Positions 48,493-59,529 of a DNA stretch of 64,000 nucleotides are shown piece by piece (positions within the stretch are counted from its first letter, which is position 1; the number at the start of each line of letters is the position of its first letter). Where the stretch lies: NCBI RefSeq assembly GCF_947507565.1, contig NC_089186.1, forward strand, positions 1,612,001 through 1,676,000, read 5' to 3'. Both the position numbers and the translations under genes were made by a program. Under the pieces are notes generated by a model. That model ran no database searches. It was not told the origin of the DNA and saw nothing but the letters and a program-made list of their open reading frames with translations. The DNA is from Oscarella lobularis (taxonomy: Eukaryota > Porifera > Homoscleromorpha > Homosclerophorida > Oscarellidae).

Positions 48493-51400
48493 TTATGTCT
48501 CTTCTCTCACAGTTTTCTTCAAACAGTGACTAGTGTCAGAGGAGCTTTTGTACAATTGAGACTTGGCAATTTTCTTCCTCACTTCAGATATTAGAATCAA
48601 AACGTTCCCTGGGAAAAAAATGTGAACACTTGCATGTATCTGCAATAGAACTAACCTGCAACAAAGAGCAGATAGGAGCTATTGGCTGCAATAACGATGC
48701 CACTAAACGTCTTCTGATCAATTAGACTATTGTAACCAGGATCCTTTTTGTCTCTAAATGAGAGCAGAACGAGTGTACCCATCATCAGATTAGTCGATAT
48801 GACGCTGAGAGCAACGAGTTGCATCCAGTATTCAAATCGTCGTCGAACAGGCTGTAGTTGTGCGTGCAGTACTAGAAACAGAGTCGCAAGTAGCGTTGCT
48901 AAGGCAATTCCAGAATGACTTTGTTCTCCAAAGAAACCCATGCCAACCGTGAGCGTCATTTTTCTTCCAATCTCCACCATTTCCCAGTACCAAAATTGAT
49001 CTTTATAGTTACTGTCGAGAAATTGAATACTTTTCAAAAGATCGCTTCCCAACGATAGAGGCTTGAAGATCGATTCTGAGAGAGCTTCGCGTCGTTTGAG
49101 CTTTAGAGCCATGAATAGGAGTAAAGGTAAAACGAAAACGTAAACTAGCAGTACCGTGCATGTAACCCACAAGGCAGTAGATTTGGAATAGATACACGGA
49201 ACGCTGTAGTCCGCCTTTAGAAGCCACCTGCAGTATTTGTCAGAGTCAGTCGCATTAGATTGTCTAAGGCATATCTTAGTGCACGTCCATTCCTTGTATG
49301 GCACGGTAGCTAAGATAGAAGTGGCCGTTGAAGGATAGCTGATAAACAAGATCCACCAACTGTTTCTCATGCAAGACGTTCTCAATTCAGATATATTTTT
49401 CTTAATTGCGAGATACCCACTTTTGTAGCAGAGCAGAAAGTTATTCCTTTTTGCTCTGTAGTATCCCCAAATCAGCGTAAGAAGAAAAAGTTGAACTCCC
49501 ACTTTGAAATGTGGAATCGTCAGAGCATTGAATCGTAGTTTTTTGTGTAGGCACGTGGGCATGGCGACGGCGAGTACATTCAGCTCAATCATCTTCGCAA
49601 AATATCCTAGTGAGAGGAGGGCTTCAGGCCAGGGTACGTAGACGAGAACTTCGAAAACGACAGACATAACCTGAATGAATCCGATGGTAATTTTTAGAGC
49701 GGAACTTATCTGATCGACTAGCTCGCTTCTTTTTCTAAGTTTTCCAATGGCTTGCAGCACAACGACTAAGGCGCCAGCGAGAAGACAAAGACCAAGAAAT
49801 TGAAGTCCGGTTCGCCACTTCTGGGGACAGCGATGACACCGCTGAAACCACGAGTAATAACCGTCGCTGCATTGTCCGCACAGCGTTCCCCAGTATCAAG
49901 AGCTGCACATCTCACTGCTACGTATTCGCATTGAAATTTCACCTCGGCAACTTTCATTGATTAGACAGCGATGTATTGTAGGTATGAAACCGTCGTACTT
50001 CGTGGACGTGTTTGGATAGTTTTCGCTCTTATTCATAAGGTTTCTTACAAAGCTAACGTATTGATTCTCGTCGGTTATGCTGTCGTTGTCAGCGTCATCC
50101 CATCGTTTCCAACTCCACCAGAATCTCTTGAGCAACGCTAAGGTAATCATCTCGGCACTTCACGCCGAGACTAGAGTCACACATATAGCAAGAACCGAAT
50201 CGTTGCATTCGATAGTAATTTTTCAAACAGTTGCAGGCTCGATATCCCGCGTGGACGCTCCGATCTGTTCGTCTGGGACACACCCGGCAATCTTCCGCCG
50301 CTTTTCCGGGAGCCGACTCCGGATCGACGAAGGTACCGTTGACGCACTTTTTACAGGCCTTCTTACCTTTGTCGTCTTGATAATATCCACCTATACGGAA
50401 CCGCAGGCTGTGAGTATCCTCTCAGTTTGCTATACATATACGTTTAAGAATAGCATAACTAACTGTTAGTCATAATAGTAGACTTACAGCTCGTCCAAGG
50501 ACGAGTACGAGTACGTTGGATTGAAGACGTTCGCAACGTCGAAGAATGAGGGATTCCAGCTCAGATCTCTACAATCACACAATGACTTGATTAATTAATA
50601 ATTTGCGCGCGAACGTATTCAAATTTACAAGGTTATGAGAGTTTTTGGCGCTAAGAACGCTCTTTTTAATCTTGCATGTATCCGCCAGCAGGCGGTGTAT
50701 ATATTTCGGCAGGCGGTGTACGTACTCCGCCAGCAGGCGGTGTATATATTCCGGCAGGCGGTGTACGTACTCCGCCAGCAGGCGGTGTATATATTCCGGC
50801 AGGCGGTGTACGTACTCCGCCGGCAGGCGGTGTACGTACTCCGCCAGCAGGCGGTGTATATATTCCGGCAGGCGGTGTACGTACTCCGCCAGCAGCGGTG
50901 TATATATTCCGGCAGGCGGTGTACGTACTCCGCCGACAGGCGGTGTATATATTCCGGCAGGCGGTGTACGTACTCCGCCGGCAGGCGGTGTATATATTCC
51001 GGCAGGCGGTGTACGTACTCCGCCGGCAGGCGGTGTATATATTCCAGCAGGCGGTGTACGTACTCCGCCGGCAGCCGGTGTACGTACTCCGCCGGCAGGC
51101 GGTGTATATATTCCAGCAGGCGGTGTACGTACTCCGCCGGCAGCCGGTGTACGTACTCCGACGGCAGGCGGTGTATATATTCCGGCAGGCGGTGTACGTA
51201 CTCCGCCGGCAGGCGGTGTACGTACTCCGCCAGCAGGCGGTGTATATATTCCGGCAGGCGATGTATATATTCCGGCAGGCGGTGTACGTACTCCGCCGGC
51301 AGGCGGTGTATATATTCCGGCAGGCGGTGTACGTACTCCGCCGGCAGGCGGTGTATATATTCCGGCAGGCGGTGTACCTACTCCGCCGGCAGGCGGTGTA

Positions 51401-54075
51401 TATATTTGGGCAGGCGGTGTACGTACTCCGCCAGCAGGCGGTGTACGTACTCCGCCAGCAGGCGGTGTATATATTCCGGCAGGCGGTGTACGTACTCCGC
51501 CAGAAAGCGGTGTATATATTCCGGCAGGCGGTGTACGTACTCGGCCGGCAGGCGGTGTATATATTCCGGCAGGCGGTGTACGTACTCCGCCAGCAGGCGG
51601 TGTATATATTCCGGCAGGCGGTGTATATATTCCGGCAGGCGGTGTACGTACTCCGCCGGCAGGCGGTGTATATATTCCGGCAGGCGGTGTACCTACTCCG
51701 CCGGCAGGCGGTGTTTATATTTGGGCAGGCGGTGTACGTACTCCGCCAGCAGGCGGTGTACGTACTCCGCCGGCAGGCGGTGTATATATTCCGGCAGGCG
51801 GTGTACGTACTTCGCCGGCAGGCGGTGTATATATTCCGGCAGGCGGTGTACGTACTCCGCCGGCAGGCGGTGTATATATTCCGGCAGGCGGTGTACCTAC
51901 TCTGCCAGCAGGCGGTGTATATATTCCGGCAGGCGGTGTACGTACTCCGCCGGCAGGCGGTGTATATATTCCGGCAAACGGTGTACCTGCTCCGCCGGTA
52001 GGCGGTGTATATATTCCGGCAGGCGGTGTACGTACTCCTCCGGCAGGCGGTGTATATATTCCGGCAAGCGGTCTATATATTCTGGCAAGCGGTGTACGTA
52101 CTCCGCCGGCAGGCGGTGTATATATTCCGGCAGGTGGTGTACGTACTTCGCTGGCAGGCTGTGTACGTACTCCGCCAGCAGGCGGTGTATATATTCCGGT
52201 AGGCGGTGTACGTACTCCGACGGCAGGCGGTGTACGTACTCCGCCAGCAGGCGGTGTATATATTCCGGCAGGCGGTGTATATATTCCGGCAGGCGGTGTA
52301 CGTACTCCTCCGGCAGGCGGTGTATATATTCCGGCAAGCGGTCTATATATTCTGGCAAGCGGTGTACGTACTCCGCCGGCAGGCGGTGTATATATTCCGG
52401 CAGGTGGTGTACGTACTTCGCTGGCAGGCTGTGTACGTACTCCGCCAGCAGGCGGTGTATATATTCCGGTAGGCGGTGTACGTACTCCGACGGCAGGCGG
52501 TGTACGTACTCCGCCAGCAGGCGGTGTATATATTCCGGCAGGCGGTGTATATATTCCGGCAGGCGGTGTACCTACTCCGCCGGCAGGCGGTGTATATATT
52601 TGGGCAGGCGGTGTACGTACTCCGCCAGCAGGCGGTGTATATATTCCGGCAGGCGGGTGTACGTACTCCGCCGGCAGGCAGTGTATACGTATATTCCGGC
52701 AGGCGGTGTACGTACTCCGCCGGCAGGCGGTGTACGTACTTCGCCAGCAGGCGGTGTATATATTCCGGCAGGCGGTGTACGTACTCCGCCGGTAGGCGGT
52801 GTATATATTCCGGCAGGCGGTGTACGTACTCCGCCAGCAGGCGGTGTATATATTCCGGCAGGCGGTGTACCTACTCCGCCAGCAGGCGGTGTATATATTC
52901 CGGCAGGCGGTGTACGTACTCCTCCTGCAGGCGGAGTACGTACACCGCCAGCAGGCGGTGTATATATTCCGGCAGGCGGTGTACGTACTCTGCCAGCAGG
53001 CGGTGTATATATTCCGGCAGGCGGTGTACGTACTCCGCCGGCAGGCGGTGTATATATTCCGGCAGGCGGTGTACGTACTCCGCCGGCAGGCGGTGTATAT
53101 ATTCCGGCAGGTGGTGTACCTACTCCGCCGGCAGGCGGTGTATATATTCGGGCAGGCGGTGTACGTACTCCGCCAGCAGGCTGTGTATATATTCCGGCAG
53201 GGGTGTACGTACTCCGCCTGCACGCGGTGTACATACTCCGCCAGCAGGCGGTGTATATATTCCGGCAGGCGGGTGTACGTACTCCGCCGGCAGGCGGTGT
53301 ATATATTCCGGCAGGCGGTGTACGTACTCCGCCGGCAGGCGGTGTACGTACTCCGCCAGCAGGCGGTGTATATATTCCGGCAGGCGGTGTACGTACTCCG
53401 CCGGTAGGCGGTGTATATATTCCGGCAGGCGGTGTACGTACTCCGCCAGGAGGCGGTGTATATATTCCGGCAGGCGGTGTACCTACTCCGCCAGCAGGCG
53501 GTGTATATATTCCGGCAGGCGGTGTACGTACTCCGCCGGCAGGCGGTGTATATATTCCGGCAGGCGGTGTATATATTCCGGCAGGCGGTGTACGTACTCC
53601 GCCAGCAGGCGGTGTATATATTCCAGCAAGCGGTGTACCTACTCCGCCGGCATGCGGTTTATATATTCCGGCAGGCTGTGGACGTACTCCTCTGGCAGGC
53701 GGTGTATATATTCCGGCAGGCTGTGTGTATATTCTGGCAGGCGGTGTACGTACTCCTCTTTCAGGCGGTGTACGTACTCCGCCAGCAGGCGGTGTATATA
53801 TTCCTGCAGGCGGTGTACGTACTCCGCCAGCAGGCGGTGTATATATTCCGGCAGGCGGTGTACGTACTCCGCCGGTAGGCGGTGTACGTACTCCGCCGGC
53901 AGGCGGTGTATATATTTCGGCAGGCGGTGTACGAAGTCTGGGATTCCTTGAGCTGCAATCGATGCTCGTTGCTCGAGATGCACCGGCAAGCATTGCAGCC
54001 GGGAAATTTTTCACTATTGAAGGCACAGCTTGCAAACGTTGCCGACAATAATCCTATTAAAAGAAGCCAGCTCAT
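48493..54075 (-). CDS. Multipass membrane protein with Cys-rich ectodomain; first intron is a 3.4-kb minisatellite
   Basis: ATG at 54075. Exon 1 (54075-53933) encodes signal peptide MSWLLLIGLLSATFASC and a short Cys-rich piece. Exon 2 is 50568-50488. Exon 3 starts at 50407 with GGYYQDDKGKKACKKC, in the style of GCC2/GCC3 or ephrin-receptor-like repeats. Exons 1-3 join in one frame only if the whole repeat array is spliced out. An EF-hand-like loop follows (DADNDSITDENQ, near 50080), then CGQCSDGYYSWFQRCHRCP and a region with about eight TM segments (49850-48660), including FWYWEMVEIGRKMTLTVGMG. The end is VREET, stop at 48495-48493. One junction near 50140 is unresolved. Such receptor-like proteins are common in sponges; the ligand is unknown. 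Confidence 0.68.
50682..53935. repeat. 3.25-kb minisatellite, 21+24-bp alternating units
   Basis: The plus strand alternates GGCGGTGTATATATTCCGGCA (21 bp) and a 24-bp unit beginning GGCGGTGTACGTACTCCGCC and ending GGCA or AGCA. The 45-bp composite recurs about seventy times with point variants and occasional doubling of one unit. The 24-bp unit carries an imperfect 20-bp palindrome (GGCGG...GTACGTAC...CCGCC). Because both units are multiples of three and lack stops, very long frames run through on both strands; the longest plus frame is 1138 codons. The array fills the first intron of the minus-strand receptor-like gene, and that intron's donor GTACACCGCC is itself part of a repeat unit. Confidence 0.95.
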
Positions 54076-54281
54076 CAGAACAAACACAAGTGAGGTGCGT
54101 TTGCGCGTTCGTTGTTTAAAAGCATCGGGGAATTGCCCCTCCTTATTTCATTCTCTGTGTTATTTGTTTTCACGGCATATCTATATAGATCCTATTTTTG
54201 TATTGAAAATTAAAAGTGCGAGAGAAGATCAGATCATGCACTTGAGAGTTTGAAACTTTCAGCAGTGACACTTTCTTGTGG

Positions 54282-55121
54282 ATGATTGAGAGCATGATCG
54301 TTACGCGTGTCTTTTTTCTTACCATTGCGTTGGAAACTACGGCAGCTGTGTTGTTTTCTGGTTACAATTTGCCCTGTAATCAGTATTTTTGCATGAAACC
54401 CTGTGGTGAGGTGACATCGACGTCTAGTCGCTCAGTATTTTATTCTAGATTTTAGCTAACTTAGGCAACGAAGTTCAATACGTCAATGTTACTTTTGGGA
54501 ATACGACTGATACAATCTTCTTGTCTTTAAGTATGCTGCTAAGTGAGTATGATACGTGGTACAGCAACGTATGCATGTAGACTCAATTTTGTAGCCACGA
54601 ATCTGACTGATGTGACACTGCTGGGGGAAGCTTTTGGTGCTATTAGGCCAAGAATACCTTTTCATTGCATTCTACATAAGAACATTTGCCGTGGCAGTGT
54701 TGAATCTTATAAGAATGGTCCTTGTCCTCTTCCAGCATTTCGTAAGTACACCAAAGGCGACTAATGTAAAGCTTCTTTACTAAATCTGATTTTGCTAATA
54801 CCGGTATTGAATTTAGAGCCAGTGACGTATGAGACTGCTTGGAGCAAAGAAGAAATCATGGAAAAAGCCAAGATCATTGTGAGCCTAACATTGTCTACAA
54901 AAGATGGCTGTTTAGTTATGTGACAGGTTGATGCGCATGGGATTTGTAAAATGATAAACGCTCAAGGAAACGTCATTGCCTGTATCAAAACGGCAATGGG
55001 AAAGGCAAAACCTTTCAATTTAGAAGTAGACAAGAACAACAAGGATAGCCTTTTCACTTTTGGTGACAGCGCTAAAAGAAAAAGTGGGCGAAGAAAGCGG
55101 AAATCAGTCTGCAGTTTGTAA
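54282..55121 (+). CDS. Secreted basic protein with Cys-containing core (unknown)
   Basis: ATG at 54282, signal peptide MIVTRVFFLTIALETTAAVL preceded by MIES. Exon 1 ends in CNQYFCMKPCG at 54405. Exon 2 (54465-54530) gives EVQYVNVTFGNTTDTIFLSL. A later exon gives LNFVATNLTDVTLLGEAFGA, then FHCILHKNICRGSVES and CPLPAF (donor at 54742). Then come PVTYETAWSKEEIMEKAKII, and a last exon with VDAHGICKMINAQGNVIAC and a KRKSGRRKRKSVCSL tail. Cys residues, N-glycosylation sequons and the polybasic tail suggest a small extracellular factor that binds acidic polysaccharide (inference). The junction near 54535-54580 is unresolved. It is divergent from the receptor-like gene, ATGs 206 bp apart. Confidence 0.5.
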
Positions 55122-55684
55122 TCGTGCATGTCATAATATGACCCGGTTCGGTTTGACCAGAGACGCGGACAAAAATTGCTTTGGTATAGTGCTTTAATTA
55201 AGTTAGAATTTTGCTTTTGATGTGTGTTGAAAGTGTGGAGTCATTAATAAGTGACTGACTGCGAAACCAAAACCTAACAAAAGGTGAGTTATTAAAACCA
55301 ATTTTTTATAGCAAGCGAAAACGAGCACAGTAGTCGAAAATGATTCAGTAGCAGATGACTAACGCTAAAATTAGGTACTCACGGGTCATTCAAAACCTGA
55401 ATCTTAGGTGTCTTCACCGTGCCAAAACAGAAAGAAAGTAGGGAGATTTTAGGTTGTATAGAAAGTACTGTAGTAGGTTTGGAAAGATAAAATTTTTTAG
55501 CTAGAGCCACTTTGCTTTTAAAGTGATTAGCCGCTTGAAGTCATTGATTATAGGTTCAATTTGTTGGTTATTACTAAATTATTAGTGTACATTTTGCAGC
55601 TGCAGGCACGTGCATACGGGAGTTCTGAGCTGTCCTCTCGACCCAAATCGCTTGAAATCTCGTCAATCCGTGTCGTGATTGGCA
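55122..55684. other. Intergenic upstream of CCT5, nothing recognised
   Basis: 563 bp, AT-rich, between the secreted-protein stop and the CCT5 ATG. A GGCACGTGC E-box-like element lies near 55605. No coding frame or RNA gene was recognised. Confidence 0.4.
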
Positions 55685-58096
55685 ATGAGTTCGTACCCGG
55701 GCGTGTTCTTCGACGAGTTCGGTCGTCCACTGCTCGTTCTAAAGGACCAGGAGTCGAAGCGACGACTCACGGGAATAGAAGCGCACAAGGTTCCAAAATA
55801 ATCTCGCCTCACGCCACCGCATCATAACGCTTTCGCTCCAGTCTCACATCCTAGCAGCAAAAGCGGTCGCAAACACGCTAAAAAGCTCCCTCGGACCGAA
55901 CGGCAAGCACGCAAAAAACGCAATTCGCGCGAAGCCAAACGCGAAGTTTCCGGCATCATAGGTCTCGATAAAATCCTCGTCAGTCCGGATGGCGAAGTGA
56001 CGGTGACGAACGACGGCGCGACGATCTTGGATCGCATGGACGTCGACCACCAAATAGCGAAACTCATGGTCGAACTGTCGAAATCGCAAGACGACGAAAT
56101 CGGCGACGGAACGACAGGCGTAGTCGGTAAAAAGAAAAATCAAAGAAGAATTTTATCTCTATCAGTGTCTAATCAATTTTTAAAAATTATTTAGTTTTGG
56201 CTGGGGCTCTTCTTGAGCAGGCTGAAGAGCTTTTAGATCGTGGCATTCATCCGATTCGAATAGCTGATGGATACGAATATGCCGCTCGCATTGCCATTGA
56301 GAAACTCGACGAAATAGCTGAGGACTATCCGGTCGACATGGAGAATCTGGAACCGATGATCGAGACTGCCATGACGACGCTGGGATCGAAAGTGTAAGGA
56401 TCCAATAATTAATTATTCGATATTGATTTTCTTTTCTCTTTAGGGTGAATAAGTGTCAGAGGCAGTTGGCTAAGATCGCCGTCGACGCCGTCATGTCCGT
56501 CGCCGATTTCGAGAGAAAAGACGTCGATTTCGAATTGATCAAAGTCGAAGGAAAAGTCGGCGGGAAAATGGAGGATACGATGCTCGTGCGAGGCGTGGTC
56601 ATCGACAAGAACTTCAGCCATCCACAAATGCCAAAGGTAAGAAGATCGAATATTCTATAATAATTGCATGGCGAATTAGCTGGATTAAATATTTAATCTG
56701 AGTTACAACGTCATGCTAGAGCGCCCTACATCATACTAAACTACGATACTAATTTCTTATATTTTTATTGACTGAATTGATGTGACACGTTTAGGAATTA
56801 CGTGACGTCAGAATGGCGATTCTCACGTGCCCCTTCGAGCCTCCCAAGCCCAAGACGAAGCACAAAATCGACGTTCGCTCGACGAGCGACTACGAGAAGC
56901 TGTTTGAATATGAGCAGAAGAAATTCGTTGAGATGATCGACGAGATCAAGAACGCCGGCGCTAATTTGGCTATATGCCAATGGGGATTCGACGACGAGGC
57001 CAATCACAAGCTCCTTCAGAATCATCTGCCCGCAATTCGATGGGTCGGAGGACCGGAAATAGAGGTAGATTAAATAAATAAATAAATAAATTATTTTTAA
57101 TTATTTTGGATTTTTTAGTTGATTGCCATAGCGACGGGCGGACGCATTGTTCCTCGTTTTAGCGAATTGAAGCCGGATAAGTTGGGGAAAGCCGGTCTAG
57201 TGCGCGAAATCTCGTTCGGAACGACGAAAGATCACATGATCATCATCGAAGAATGCCAGAACAGTCGCGCCGTCACGATCTTCATCCGAGGAGGCAATAA
57301 AATGGTAAAGATATAGTTGAATCGATAGAGGTAGTAGACGACTTCAAATCTTGGGCTTTTAGATCATTGAAGAGGCGAAGCGTAGCATTCATGACGCTCT
57401 CTGCGTCGTGAGAAATCTTGTGAAGGACAGTCGCGTTGTGTACGGTGGCGGATCAGCGGAAATAGCGTGCGGACTGGCCGTTCGAGAACAGGCGGACAAG
57501 GTAAGAGATAGAAAGACCTCCAGCAATGTCGTACACATAGAGAGCGCGCAGTAGAATTATGCATTGGTTCCCATTCATACTAGGGAGCCAGAGCTGTGTA
57601 CCCCCTGTGACCAATCAGCTATAGTTTAGTATAGGTGTACTCATGTAGTAGGGAACCCAACGTTTAATAATGCCCTCCCTTATATATAGAATTTTTGTGA
57701 GTGCTCTTGTCTTATATTTGTGCGTCTTTTCCTTAGATATCGACGCTGGAGCAGTATGCCATGCGCGCCTTCGCCGATGCTCTCGACGCCGTTCCCGTCG
57801 CCTTGGCCGAGAATTCTGGCCTGAGGCCTCTAGAGACGCTGTCCTACGTGAAATCGAGGCAGCTAAAGGAGAAGAATTCGAGACTGGGAGTGGATTGTCT
57901 TCAGAAGGGAACCAACGGTAAGAAAATATAGATATATACATATTAATTATTATTGATTTTTTTCCTTTTTCTAGACATGAAGGAGCAGCACGTGATTGAG
58001 CCGCTAATCAGCAAGAAACAGCAGCTCAGCCTCGCCACGCAACTCGTCAAAATGATTCTCAAGATCGACGACATCCGAACTCAAGGCGATCACTAG
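55685..58096 (+). CDS. CCT5: T-complex protein 1 subunit epsilon (CCT5)
   Basis: Ten exons: 55685-55789, 55842-55902, 55962-56126, 56195-56393, 56444-56636, 56795-57064, 57119-57304, 57363-57500, 57737-57917 and 57975-58096; 539 residues against 541 in human CCT5. Near-identical stretches include [13 protein letters not shown] then [115 protein letters not shown] and the C-terminal [22 protein letters not shown]5 is one of eight subunits of the cytosolic TRiC chaperonin folding actin and tubulin. Intron 2 (55903-55961) uses a GC donor. Intron 8 (236 bp) is the longest. Confidence 0.98.
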
Positions 58097-58171
58097 GAAG
58101 AGAAAGAACGCAAAGGAGAAGGAACCAATCCAGTTGGACCGTCTGTTTCTCTCTCTCTTTTAATCGACCAA

Positions 58172-59440
58172 TCAACACAAACCCGCAAGATCAATCGACC
58201 AGAAATCATTTAATAGTCCATCGTCATTATTCCCCCCAAACACGTACATCACCGATCCCAACATCTCCGCCTTGTGAAAATTCCTCGGCGGCGCCTTAGC
58301 GTCGAGCTCCACTTTCCGCCACGTCTCCTCCTCGAAATCAAACGCCCACAAATCATTCATAAACTCCGCCGAACTATCATGCCCCCCATAGACAATCATA
58401 CAGTGCCCATAGACGACAGCCGAGTGCCCTTTCCGCGCCGCCGGACCCCCGTCGTCGTCATGACGACGCCACGTTTTCGTATCCCAATCAAGCGACCACA
58501 AATCCGCGACGCATGAAGATTCATTATCGTGACCTCCGAACAGCCACATCGTGTTGCCATAGGCGACCGACGACGCGCCCCACAGGGGCGGCGGTCTCGG
58601 AGATCCGAACGCCGGTCGAACGCGCGACCACGCGCTTCGACCGAACGAGAACAGCCACGCGTCGTCGAACGTCTCCTTAGCGCGGTTTCCCCCATAGATC
58701 AAGAGCCCTCCACCCATGCGAACTCCCGTATGCATTTCGCGCGGCTCGGGCGTCGCCGAGTCGCGCGGCCAATGCAACTGCGTCCACGTGTCCTTCTCGA
58801 ATGAGTAAGCCCACATTTCGAGCATGGGCTTGCCCGTCTTTCCCTTGCCCGGGTGCACGTACATGAGCCTCTCGTTCTCGCTCGTCGTCGCCACGTGCAT
58901 GTTCATCGCCGGCGGATAGTAGAGAAGATTTTTCGGCGGGACCGATATCGTTGTGTAGTGTCCCGGATGTTGTTCGATTTTGACTTCGACGAGACCGTTC
59001 GGCTTGCGCTCGGATTGGACTTGACCGCGCATGAGAAAGTCGCCCTGTTTCACTTCGACCGATTCGTTGAGCGCGTATTTGCGATGGGCGGAGCCGCCTT
59101 CCGGTAGATTGCGTTCCCATGCCGACTCCTCTTTATCGAAGGACCATAGCACGTGACCGTATTGAATGCGACCTGGAAGAGAGGGGGCGGGGCTCGTGAG
59201 CTTTTTTGTGTTGTTTTATTCCCGCGCGCGGTTGCGGCGTTTGCCTTTTTCGCCTTGCTGCGTGTACCATTCGATGATGCCGCCGTAGAGCCATAGGGAG
59301 TTCTTTCGCGCGACGAGGCTGTGACCGGTCGACGGGGGAGGTCGATCCGTGTCGTCTTCGTTCAGTTCGACGAGCTCGAAGGTGTATTTTGCAAAGGCGA
59401 GCGTGCAAAGAGCGCTTAGGGTGAGGAACGGTGCTAACAT
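58172..59440 (-). CDS. Secreted/lumenal kelch-repeat protein
   Basis: Exons 59440-59245 and 59172-58172 give 398 residues. The signal peptide is MLAPFLTLSALCTLAFA. Kelch blades carry GHSLVARKNSLWLYGGI, EMHTGVRMGGGLLIYGGN, GASSVAYGNTMWLFGGHDN, GHSAVVYGHCMIVYGGHDSS and MLGSVMYVFGGNN, with DLWSLDWDTKTWRR-type trailing strands. About six blades form one propeller. Between blades 1 and 2 lies a region of about 100 residues without kelch motifs (QHPGHYTTISVPPKNLLYYP). No TM segment or ER-retention signal was seen. The only intron seems to start with GC (59244-59173). It converges on CCT5 with 75 bp between stops. Confidence 0.85.
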
Positions 59441-59529
59441 ATCTGACGTGGCGTTGTAAAACGGATATCGCAGCCCATGTGACTGGATTCGCTAGTTCCC
59501 GGCGTCTAATTGGTATCCGGGAAGATGTC

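Noticed and set aside
51715-53223. A 502-codon minus-strand repeat frame continuing from the signal-peptide exon of the receptor-like gene
   Set aside because: The exon 1 frame runs into a stop within about 170 bp of the array, while splicing at its edge to 50568 keeps exons 1-3 in one frame with Cys-rich receptor text.
50635-54051. A 1138-codon plus-strand frame of Tyr/Arg/Cys/Gly/Pro repeats
   Set aside because: It is a by-product of a minisatellite whose units are multiples of three without stops. Other frames on both strands are also open for hundreds of codons, there is no sensible start, and the minus-strand gene needs the region as intron.
50500-54100. Reading the tandem array as a CRISPR array or centromeric satellite
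   Set aside because: There are no unique spacers between repeats, the host is eukaryotic, and the array is confined to one intron.
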